From assembly GCA_016785225.1 (NCBI GenBank), contig JAFBJZ010000107.1, positions 1,984,001 to 2,048,000 on the forward strand: a DNA stretch of 64,000 nucleotides. The letters are read 5' to 3'. This document shows positions 14,078-23,612 of the stretch, piece by piece. Both the position numbers and the translations under genes were made by a program. The notes under the pieces are model-generated. The model had not been told where the DNA came from. It saw nothing but the letters and a program-made list of their open reading frames with translations, and searched no databases. Source of the stretch: Psettodes erumei (lineage: Eukaryota > Chordata > Actinopteri > Pleuronectiformes > Psettodidae). Within the stretch, counting starts at the first letter, position 1. Every line of letters starts with the position of its first letter.

Positions 14078-14315
14078 TCAGGAGGTAAACAGCACATGTG
14101 AGAACGTCCAGGCGAGGAGGCAGGAGAGTGGGAGCGCTCCGCGCAGCGAGGCCGGCCGGGCTGAGCTGGGACTGGGCGCGGTGGGCGGTGGCGGCGGGCC
14201 GCGGTGGCGCTCTGTGGCGTGGGCGTCCGTCAGTCTGCGCTGCTCTTGATGGGTCAGGGGAGGCTCCACGGTCACGTAGCCGTTGATTATCCGCACAGTC
14301 GGCGGCGGGGAAGTG
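14078..14315 (-). CDS. trabd2b: TIKI-family Wnt protease (TRABD2B-like), last coding exon (C-terminal membrane anchor)
   Basis: This is 238 nt from acceptor CTCCAG (14316-14321) to the TGA at 14078-14080. It starts with one base completing a Gly codon, then TSPPPTVRIINGYVTVEPP, a polar Arg/Pro/His-rich stretch, and a final hydrophobic segment ALPLSCLLAWTFSHVLF followed by TS and the stop. A short C-terminal hydrophobic tail is expected in TIKI proteins, which are held at the plasma membrane by a C-terminal transmembrane or GPI-type signal. The exon was chosen because frame, acceptor quality and the hydrophobic end all agree; sequence conservation of this tail is weak in the family, so confidence is lower than for the other exons. 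The intron before it is only 511 bp. Confidence 0.8.
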
Positions 14316-14826
14316 CTGGAGAACGCAAAACAATCGGGGGTTACTTTGCAGCACGTTGAAATGACGCATTAAAGCTACGTTCGACAGCAACTGTTTTGCT
14401 GATTGATGGACTCATTGTTTCACTGGTTCCAGTCTTTATATTTGCTGGTTTACTTTCTCTCTCTTCTGTGACAGCAAAATTGATTGATTGATTGATTGAT
14501 CGACTGGTTTATGATCTGCTGGTTTTTACTAAACAGGCAATTTGACGATGCCTCATTGGGCTCTGGGAACTGATGGGCATTGGTTGGTGTTACTGCTAAA
14601 ACATATTTCGCAGTACTTCAGTGCACTGTAGTTACTGTAACAAGACTGTAGCTGAAAAGGTCATTATCATTCTGTAATGGGCCATGCTGAACTATTAGAT
14701 GAAATTAAACGCCTTTTAAGACATGTTTTTCCTCATGACATATCTGACACCAACACCAAAACGACCTCGCGGTGCCTACAGTGACGCGGCGGAGCTCAAC
14801 ATCTCCCGCGGTCGCGGCTATCTCAC
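14316..14826 (-). other. trabd2b: Intron between exon d and the last coding exon
   Basis: A 511-bp intron, GTGAGA...CTCCAG. It contains a (GATT)n tract (14480-14500). It is short for this gene, and its first in-frame triplet is a stop codon. Confidence 0.8.
14480..14500. repeat. (GATT)n tract
   Basis: About five GATT units in the last intron. Confidence 0.95.
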
Positions 14827-15102
14827 CCGTCCCCGATGCGGACCCACAGGTCGCTGAAGAGGCGGGGTCTGCCGTGGCCGCGGTGAGCCTTGCGCGGCCG
14901 TTTGTGGCGTCCGAACTCCTCCAGCTGGCTCAGGCTGTCGGGGAGCAGCATGTGCGGCAGCTCCTCGTCCCCGAGGCCCGGCGCGCTCTCTGGGTCCTCC
15001 GGCTCCGGCTCCGTCGGACCGGTCTGCCAGCCGGTGGGAGGCGGCGTGCTGGGGTCGGCGCCCTCCTCGCTGGACCCTGCCGCCTCCTCGGCCGGTTTGT
15101 CC
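14827..15102 (-). CDS. trabd2b: TIKI-family Wnt protease (TRABD2B-like), coding exon d (acidic linker and LWVRI block)
   Basis: This 276-nt exon has its acceptor TGCTTCAG at 15103-15110 and donor GG/GTGAGA at 14827/14826. The first half is a Pro/Glu/Ser-rich, probably disordered linker (DKPAEEAAGSSEEGADPSTP and on). The second half has LPHMLLPDSLSQLEEFGR, a basic stretch HKRPRKAHRGHGRPR and then LFSDLWVRIGDG. The LLPDSLSQLEEFGR and DLWVRI blocks match TRABD2B better than TRABD2A as I remember the families, which is the main reason for the paralogue call. GC is very high and codon third positions are nearly all G or C. The triplet after GDG is TGA, formed by the donor itself, so an unspliced transcript would end here without the C-terminal hydrophobic tail. 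Confidence 0.9.
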
Positions 15103-15935
15103 CTGAAGCAGGGGACAATGGATCAATCAATAGGTGCATTCAGGGGTTTCACTGCTACTTTTTACTCATGGACGTTCCTCAGGCCCGTTCCACTGCTCTA
15201 ATACTGAAATGCTCGTAATACTCGCTGCCAGTGGATATTATTGTTTGTGGTTTCTGACCGCTCTGCTGCTTTCCGCTTACAATCAAGGACGCGAACACCA
15301 CACAGGATTCCTTCCTCCATAAACGCCGTGCTGAGTGGCAGGAATACCCGGCAGGCGACACGAGAGGAAGCAGTAACTCCTGTGTCTGTCCAGAGCGGAC
15401 CACCCACAGACCCTCCGCCATCCTCCCCTTTCGTTTGCCTGTTACTCCACGTCGGGGGGGGGGGGATCTCGTGCGCACATCAGGTACGCTGACAAACCGA
15501 ACGAGCGGAAAGCGGAAAAAAACCCCAAACAGGATTTCCTATGTTGATGTCTGACTTTCAACATGATGTGACTGTTTTAGTCGCGATTTCCGCTGCTCGC
15601 TCATAATTAGCTCCGGTCATCATAAATTTCGACGGCCTGCCCCTTCTGCCGCAGGCCTTCGGAAAAACCCCCGCGCGGGTCCCGCTGGCTCGGCCGCTGC
15701 GATGATAGTTCCAGGCCTGTGGTCAAGCTACCGTGGAGCCAAACCCGGCTCCGGTCTGCTCTGTCAGTCAGTCGTTTAATCGCTCTTTAAGACCCTCAGC
15801 CTGACGGGCCCGAACGCTCCAGGTCTGAGGCTGAAAGCTTCCATAAACACCTCTCATGCGGCCGCCTCGTGGTTGGTTTTCTGCTCGCCTGTCACAAATC
15901 GGCGCGCACCAGGCGGCTAAAAGCGTTGCGCGGTT

Positions 15936-15976
15936 GCGCGCGCGCGCGCGCGACAGAGAGAGAGAGAGAGAGAGAG
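15936..15976. repeat. (GC)n joined to (AG)n
   Basis: A pure alternating GC run (15936-15952), which can adopt Z-DNA, followed after ACA-like bases by an (AG)n homopurine run (15955-15976). Confidence 0.95.
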
Positions 15977-16311
15977 CCGTACGCCGGCGTTGTTTCGCGA
16001 CCGCAGCAAGTCAGTCCACTTGTCAGCTTTCAAACCAGAACCACTTGCTGAAGCCCGCAGCTCTGCAGGCTGGGGCGGAGGGACGTGGCGAAGCTACGTT
16101 CACGGGCGCAATTGCGCGCCGAGAAGTTTGCGGAAGGCCCTGGCCGGGGTGGAGGGGTGGGCGCGCTTTCGCTGTTCCTTTAAGAGATTCCCCTTGTTGT
16201 GCCTTGTTTTTCCATTTTCATCCCGATTCAACTGGTAGTTGTTAGCGTTTTATGGGCCCATGGATAACCCCCCCCACCGAGGTGAGTGGAGGCTACTCTG
16301 TGTCAAAGCGT

Positions 16312-16366
16312 GCACACACACACACACACACATGCATGCGCACACACATGCAGGCACGCACACACG
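16312..16366. repeat. CA-rich compound microsatellite
   Basis: CA tracts interrupted by TGCATGCG and CATGCAGG. Confidence 0.93.
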
Positions 16367-16530
16367 CTGCGATATGAAGGATTGTGGAAGGTTTTTGCTG
16401 CAGGATAGAAGCCAAGCCTCTGTGTGAGGTGTGAGTGCCAGTTTGCTTGTGTGTACGTGTGCGTGCAACCCTGCAGCCTTGGCATTGTGCATCACTCCAC
16501 TCGCCCTGCATACACATATTATATGCCTGC

Positions 16531-16552
16531 GTGTGTGTGTGTGTGTGTGTGT
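16531..16552. repeat. (GT)n microsatellite
   Basis: Uninterrupted GT tract. Confidence 0.97.
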
Positions 16553-17019
16553 CTTTTTTCTGACTGTGGTACCAGTGGTTGCTGAGAACCAGACAGAAAC
16601 ACCGCTGACAACTCGGCGTTGGCAGGCGGGGGAGCGGGGGGAGGGAGGGGAGGGAGGGGAGTTGACGAGCTACCAGAGGATTCCTGCATAGCTTAGCATT
16701 ATTTGCCGCACAGCGCCGCTCGGACAGAATCTGTCACAGTCCGCATTACCATGACATTATCGTGTCTGGTGCTGGCGTAATCGCTCCCCGCTCGTCTCTT
16801 TCCGCCCATTATCCTGTCAGGTTTGGCTTCACGATGCAACCGACACCGATTACCTGCGCCACCCCGGCGCTCATCATTTAATCACGCTGGAATTGTTTAG
16901 CCTCCCAAGTGCCCTGTCAGCAACTCTGTCACCGCTCTCCGAAAGCGACCCCGGCGAAATCGCGCCCGCTTTTGTCAGGTTCTCGGGCTCGGTTTCTCTC
17001 GTCGGACACGTTCACTCAC

Positions 17020-17116
17020 TCTGGGATCGGCTCCCGGTGGTCCGAGGGCGTGTGGACGATCTCGTAGCCCTCCTGCCTGAGGATGTCCAGCACGCTGCGG
17101 TTCCCCAGGAAGTGAC
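17020..17116 (-). CDS. trabd2b: TIKI-family Wnt protease (TRABD2B-like), coding exon c with the GX2H histidine
   Basis: This 97-nt exon follows the acceptor CTTTAG at 17117-17122 and starts with GT, completing the Gly codon left by the exon at 29973. It reads HFLGNRSVLDILRQEGYEIV and then HTPSDHREPIP, with two bases left for the next exon. The donor is GA/GTGAGT at 17020/17019. The first His completes the GAGH motif expected to help bind the catalytic metal. NRS is a possible glycosylation site. The block GHFLGN...VLD(I/V)LR..GYE..HTP is diagnostic of TIKI proteins. The next in-frame triplet past the donor is TGA, so read-through into this intron would end the protein at once. This marks the end of the folded protease domain; sequence after it is linker and tail. 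Confidence 0.94.
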
Positions 17117-17682
17117 CTAAAGGGTAGAAAAGCACAAGGTTGTCACAAAGTTGTCTCTTTGAGCCGTTACGATCAGGTGCGGACATGTTCGGTGCTCCGG
17201 ACCGCGATATCGCGCCGCGCGTTCAGATGGGACCCTGTCAGATTCACAGGTGTTCGTGATCCCCAGAGGATGAGTCCCCGCCCACGTTGTTGCCAGCGGT
17301 GACAGAATTGCTTGCGACCAACGAGAATGCTTACAGAGTTTGGCAGCGACTTTATCGCGGCAGCCGGAAGAAAACGGGCTGGATTGCGGAGGATCAAATG
17401 CAGGTTTGCTCTTCACCTCCCTTGGTGGAACCCTTGTTGCTCTGTAATGACCCCTCATTGCCGGCAGCACTCACAAACCTGCCCCGACCCCCCCCCCAAC
17501 CCTTTTCTTTCACCTTGTATATGATTCCTCCAATCCAACATCAAACATGCGGGCCCCAGCCCCATGCTGATGAAAGCTGTTTTGAAAAAAAAAAAAATAT
17601 ATTTCTCCCATCAGCCAATAACCCTGCACGTCACTCAACCCAGCAATAAGCTGTAATGTGCTCTGACATCACGCCCTGCGAG

Positions 17683-17683
<1 letters not shown>

Positions 17684-17726
<43 letters not shown>
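17684..17726. repeat. (CA)n microsatellite
   Basis: Uninterrupted CA tract of about 43 bp. Confidence 0.98.
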
Positions 17727-17729
<3 letters not shown>

Positions 17730-18004
17730 TCCTGACAGAAGAATTCACATTTGTGCTCACACGTGTACACAAAGCAGCGCATGGAGGAAAGACCAATTTT
17801 TCCACACACACCCACCTCGCCCCCTCCTGCGGCTTATCACCGACACGTCCACAATATTTCGAGCCCCTCGCCCGCTTTGTGCCTCCGCTCCCACTCAGCC
17901 CCCTGCCAATTTCATCATTACAGTGCTCCTGATCATTCCTGTCGAAGGAAAAGGCACGCGGCGCTGCACTTTCTTGGCAGCCAAGTTCAAAGGCTCGCGC
18001 CGGG

Positions 18005-18332
18005 CCGGGCTGCGGAGCGAGAGGAAGCTCCGGACAACGGCGTCGGCGAGATCAGACGGGATTACACGGGGGGGGCGTGAGGCCGTGACTGGGCGCGTGT
18101 ATTGGGTTCACTCTCTCGTCCTCGCCCTCTGAAGAAACTTTCACGGGGTTAGTGTCGTCGGTGGGAGAATCCACTTCAGGAGGAGGGAGAAAAGAAGCGC
18201 TCCGTGGAGGGGGATGTCGGTCCATCTGTTGGCTGAGGGTGAAATATTTCTGCAGTTACTGGACCGGCTGCCAGGAAACTTTGCTCGGCCCCTTCGCCGT
18301 CCGTGCCGGGACGGGCTGCGGAGCGAGAGGAA
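18005..18332. repeat. Direct repeat pair GGGCTGCGGAGCGAGAGGAA
   Basis: The same 20-mer occurs at about 18007-18026 and 18313-18332, about 306 bp apart on the same strand. With two mismatches the match extends upstream to about 30 bp (G[CT]GCCGGG[CA]C...). Confidence 0.85.
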
Positions 18333-20247
18333 CGGATGAGCGATCGCCGCGATCCCTGCGCGCTTTCTTTTCTTTCGTTTTTTTTCGCGGAGCGCCACCG
18401 CCCAGTTAAAATGTATGGACTCCTCGAAAAAGAAGATAGAGGAAGGAAGAAGAAACACCGACATTATCCCAAGAATAACTCTCCTTCTCCAAACATTCTT
18501 CTCTCGCTCTTCCATCCCTCTCTCCTCGCGGGACCTCCTGTGCGTTCGCCGGGTGTGAGGTCAAGCCGACTCGATTTTCCTCCTCTCTGCTGTCATGACT
18601 AACGCTCGCAGACGGGGCGGTGTGCGTGCACGCGCGCGTGCGCATTTGTTTGTTTGCACGGAGAAATTGCAGTTTTCCTTCACGGCCCGGTGAGCGACCA
18701 CATGGTTTTCATTTCTGGGACACACCTGCTGCAAATCTGAGGTTGGCAAAGCGTCCAGGACGCAGAGTGTTCTCTTCAGCGCAAACTCCGATCGTTGTTT
18801 TCCCCGGGATCCCGTAAACACGAACCCACTCTTTAAATGACCGACTGTCTGCACCGCAAGGCTTTTTTAAAAAAGTGCACTTTTGTGCACGCCGCCCCCC
18901 CCCCACGCCCGCATGGACACGTTCCATCATGCTCAGGGCGAGAACCGACTCCCCCCCGCGTCTTAAAAATGCCTTCCACGTTTAAATTTGGGGATTGCAC
19001 GGTTCTGCACGAGTTCGCCCCAATTTGTCCAACAAACAAAAAATGTCGCTGATTTTCTTTTTTTTCCTCACTTCCTCTCAATCTGGTTAGTTTTTTCATC
19101 AGCCGTCCGTCTGACAACAGTGGCGCGTGAATCCTTTCCCCCCCATGTGTTTTTTGGTGGTCCATCGCGTGAGCTGGTGAGCGGCAGTACTTACAGTTAA
19201 GACAGAAGCAGAGAAGTGGGCCCGAACCAGCAGCTCCGTTCGGCGCGGATGTAACGAGAGGTCAGCTGACTCCTAATCGCTGCCCTGGGCAGCACACTGC
19301 AAAACAAGCGCGCTTTTTGTGTGCCTGCGATTGCGTTTCCTTCGGCGAAATCCTCCTATGAGGTCCACGATCCTCCATGATAACTGTATACGCGACGCTG
19401 TATATGCGCTTTTTTCTCTCGCTCACTAAAAGGCCGTAGGAGAAAAGTGGGCACCGTGACTTTGGAGCGTTGCACGAGAGAAAGCAAAGTGTTTTCACAA
19501 CGAATTAATACCAATCGTTTCTCTTCCAAAGTGCTCTCAGAGCTCCATCGACGCCATCTGCACATTTGTTTTGATGTTTTGCAGCTGCGAGCAGCTCCTC
19601 TTTTTCCATGATTAACTTTTTTTTTTTTTCTGGGGGGTGTTTTATAGTTCAGGCCCTCGGAGTTCTTGGATGAAGGGTTGGGGAGAGATCACAAAACAAA
19701 ACGGAAACACGGAAAAGTGAGCTGGAAGCATGAGGCAGGATGCGTTTGCTCATTAACGTTCATTTAAGAGCGCTTGTTGCCTAACCTCACTCTCCAGCTT
19801 CAGATGCCCAGCAGCCCCCGCGACCTCCTTGCGTCACTTCCACCCCTTGAAAACGAAACCTGCGACTTCCCGTCCGTCTTCGCCGTTGCGGTGCTTGAAT
19901 CCGCCGAGCCATCGGGCAGAGGCGGCGATGTGCGTTTTCTTCCTTGCCAGTCATCGCTTTATAGAGCAGAGTAAGTGTTTTCTTTCCGCGGGAGGAAAAA
20001 AAAAGGTTAAATGAGGATGCAGCTGACTGCCTGTTGACTTTTTGCAGTGTGCGCACCACCTTGCAGGGCGTTTCCCCTCCTTCTGCTCATATACTCTGTC
20101 GTTTCATAACTTTTCCATCCCTGATTTCTACTCAGAGAAGCGACTTAATGGACTCCACTTCTGCACTGGCTGCGGCCGCCTCTTATCTCCGGCCCTTCTT
20201 ATCTCTCCCGACTTTATCGTGCCCTCTCTGACCCCTCTCCGGTTATC

Positions 20248-20277
20248 TGGGTGTCACTGGGTGTCACTGGGTGTCCC
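20248..20277. repeat. Decamer tandem repeat GGGTGTCACT
   Basis: Two full copies and a third partial copy (GGGTGTCCC) in tandem. Confidence 0.9.
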
Positions 20278-20279
20278 GG

Positions 20280-20475
20280 CTCCCGCCCCGTGCTTTCTGT
20301 CTCGTCCGCTTTTTCCTGCCTCTCTCCCTCGGCGTGCGTCTCCAGCCGCGTCAGCGCCTCCTCCTCCTCCCTCCTTCCGGCTACCCTTCCCCTCTCGCCC
20401 CGTCTCCTCGCTCCTCCCCTTCTGTCTCCTTCGCGCCCCTCCCTCTCTTTCCTTTCCGTCCCTCGATCCCTCCGG
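20280..20475. repeat. Pyrimidine-rich stretch
   Basis: About 200 bp dominated by C and T on the plus strand, the source of several spurious Pro/Ser-rich open frames. Confidence 0.8.
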
Positions 20476-22589
20476 ACGAGCTTCGCATTGCAGAGAGAAG
20501 CTGGTAGAATGGGGAGGGAAATGGGAAAATGGAAACCCAGCGAGCAGTTGATACAAAAAAATTTTTAAAAAGCACACAGGAAGAGGATTATGTTATTTTT
20601 CAGTTTTTCTGCAAACAAATGTGTTTGCAATTACGCTGTTTAAACAGCGGATCAACTGATACACACTGGTGGCTTTAAAAAAAAAAAGTTCCCACATGGC
20701 CTTCAAGAGGACCACCTCATACGAAAACTCTAAAAAAACTAAACAAAACAGAAAGGATGATGGAATACAAAAGGGAAGAGAGAATAAAGAGTCATTTTAG
20801 TGGCTGAATAAAAAGACGGAGGTAAAACAAAGGGACAGACAGACATCAAGCACAGATCGAGGGTGAGACGGAGACAGTCCGGTGGAGAGCCGGGGCCCGG
20901 AGGCGCTGACGCACGCCCTCCGCCCAGCCAGGATGCGCGCCGGGTACTTGTTGCTACACCGCGGCCCAAACAAACACAAGCTGCAGCCTCCGAGCCATTT
21001 GACAGACAGACGAGAGAGAGATGAGGGTGAAACGGGAGAGAGGGAGAACGAGGGGATGACGCGACGAGGAAAATAAAAACCTGTCCATCCCGCTCATTTA
21101 CAGTTGACAGGGGCGCGTCCCGCCTGGGGATTTGTTTGGAGACGTGTTCCTGGACTGAGACGATGGAGGAAAATCCTATCATCACCAATGGGCGACAACT
21201 TAGAGGAACAAAGGAACGCTGTGCATCGTTTCGCCCTGTTGCTCAGGTTCTTGTTTAAATCTGTCATCTGCCAATGTGTCGTCCGGCGTGTGCCGCGTTA
21301 CAGGGCGGAAACCCCGACTCAGCTCTCACGCCTCTCCTCGGCACGACGCGTGAACACATGAGTAACGCGGCGGAGGTTTTAATAAGCCCAGCATCCCCCT
21401 GCTCCTTGCTGCGCATTTCCACTTACGCTTTTACTGTGCCGGGATCCCTCCGTAAATCACGTGGCAGCCTGTCGGATTAGCGGAGCGGAGCCGGCGAGGC
21501 AGCTACCCACGGCGCTTCAGACATAGTTGAACCGCTGCCTTGAAAACAGAGCACCGCCTTCACACGACGCGTAAATCTAAAAAGGCGGCATGGCAAATTC
21601 CAGCCCTGAAGCCCACCTCTGGGTTGGTAGAAAAGCAATAATGACAATCTAGAGCCCCCCACCCCCCAGCCTCCCACACCTCCCGCTCATTCTACATCTC
21701 CATAATGACTTCACTTCCTGTGCACGCTGCACGATGTCTGCCGCACCGAGGCATTATGGGTGACAGCTGTCGGCGGGGCCGTTCGCGTTCCAGGTCTTGG
21801 CTGTTCAGACACAGCGATCAGGAGAGAGGTGGTGGTGGCGGCGGCGGTGGTGGGGGGGACTCGTGCGCGCGGTGGGCCCGACTCTGGTCCACGCAAGAGA
21901 CGGCTGGAGGGGTGGGCTCCGCCGTTTCAGGACTTTAAAGCGATTCCCCACGTTTAAATATTTAGACTGCACGAACTTGCCGCCGCGGTCTGTGCGGCTC
22001 TCCCCCGGTGGGCAGAAAGAAAGTGACGAGAGCGGGCGAGCCGAGAGGAAAAGAGAAAGTGGTGGTGGTGGGGTGGGGGGGGGTCAGTGGAGGAGGAAAA
22101 CAAAGGCGCAAAGAAACAGAGACAGGAAGGGGGGGGTGAGCCCACAGTGTAGCTAACAACATTAAGTGAAAATTGCCCCCATTGTTTGTTGTGATTCCTG
22201 TCAGCTGTGCTCCTCATCATCTCTCCCAGCTGGGGAGCAGAGGAGCGAAACACGCTAGCGTGAGGGAGGCCGCTGTGGCTCCTCCTTTATCTTTACCCTT
22301 TATTTCCTCTCATCTCCTGCGACGTCACTTCACCCCCCCCCCCCCCTCAGCTAAAGTTGGAGAGGGAGCGCGTTCACGCGAGCAGGCAGCAAGCCGCCCG
22401 ACATCCCTTCATCGCAGAATCGGCATGGTAACGTGTCGCAAACCGCCCAGCAGGCCCGAGGGCTCAGGTATCCGACTTTGCGTGCAGATCGCGTTGTGTT
22501 TCGTGTTCCGTGTGCGTGCGCGTTTCCCAGCGGCCGTTTTTCTCAGGACCCCCGGAGGCCAGCTGGTTTTCATTCCTCCTCATTTAAAT

Positions 22590-22960
22590 CGGGACTTGAT
22601 TTACACCTGGGATAACAGGTGAATGCAATTAAAGCGCCGAGCGGTTCTCAAGAAGTGAACCTTTGTGTTCCCGCGGTCCACATGCTTCTCTGCCGCGCCG
22701 AAACCTCCGCGTGTTTATGAAATGTAGCATTAAGCTCACTGGCTCTAAATAAGCCGGGAGATGTCCTTTCACTTGTTAATGAAGTGTGTAATCTTTGAAC
22801 AAGCTAATGAGCCGCGCTGATTTAATTAGAGCGAGTTGCCATAACGACGAGCGTCCCGCCGCAGAGCTCGCAAAGTTACATTCCTGAACATTTACAAGAC
22901 GACGTGTAGCCTTACATGGGTTTCACATTAGCGCTGATTCTGTTGCTACAGCACTTGAAA
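22590..22960. promoter_or_regulatory. Strong enhancer candidate in the 12.9-kb intron
   Basis: About 370 bp without simple repeats. It has inverted E-boxes CACCTG (22604-22609) and CAGGTG (22616-22621), many TAAT cores (GTTAATGAAG, GCTAATGAG, TTTAATTAGAG), AATCTTTGAA (TCF/LEF-like) and CATTAGCG. Density of developmental transcription-factor motifs is the highest in the intron. Confidence 0.35.
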
Positions 22961-23046
22961 GGTATGTGTGCTAATATCCCATGTCCGCTTTGCTCACATG
23001 GGGCAGGCACAAAATGGACTTGAATTTATTCCCTACTTTACAAATA

Positions 23047-23090
23047 GTGTGTGTGTGCGTGTGTGCGTGTGCGTGTGTGTGTGTGTGGTG
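23047..23090. repeat. (GT)n with GC interruptions
   Basis: GT tract interrupted by GC steps. Confidence 0.95.
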
Positions 23091-23567
23091 GTGGGGGTTA
23101 CGTTAGAACCAGTGGAAGGGAGTAAAATTAGCATTTAATTAGGTTTTCTTAGATCTCCATTAAAGACTTTTTTGGGGGGGGGTCTGACACTTTATAAGTT
23201 TGTTATATGTGGTGAGAACTGTCATAAAACCAGCGCCGTGCACGTGCATAAAAGCCCGAATCCAAGTGATGTGGTTGGAGAGTACGCAGCGCACAGCATG
23301 TGCGTCCAGCGTTCGAAACAAAAGGTTCTCTTTGCTTAACGTCAAATGGAACTATAATGTCAGGCCGCACTTGCGTACAGTGAAAAATATTTTTTCAAAA
23401 AGTAAATAATGGATTGACTAGAAAAATTTGTGTGTCTACCGTAACAGTAGTTTAAAGGCCGACATGCTGATGTTGCAGTGTATTTGTGCTTTTTTGTCAC
23501 TTGGATGAAGCCTCTTTGAGCTTTTTTGCATGAAAACAGACGATGATGAACAGATGAATTAATATAA

Positions 23568-23570
<3 letters not shown>

Positions 23571-23611
<41 letters not shown>
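23571..23611. repeat. (TG)n microsatellite
   Basis: Uninterrupted TG tract of about 41 bp. Confidence 0.98.

Positions 23612-23612
<1 letters not shown>

Larger units (their letters stand above)
15103..17019 (-). other. trabd2b: Intron between exon c and exon d
   Basis: A 1,917-bp intron, GTGAGT...TTCAG. It holds an alternating (GC)n run followed by (AG)n (15936-15976), CA and GT microsatellites (16312-16366, 16531-16552) and a repeat-free block at about 16700-16890 with CATTAC, TTATCC and TTTAATCA motifs that could be regulatory. Confidence 0.8.

Noticed and set aside
13794..14390. A 198-codon minus-strand open frame over the last coding exon.
   Set aside because: It is in a different frame from the spliced TIKI tail and lacks family similarity; the spliced frame 14078-14315 is preferred.
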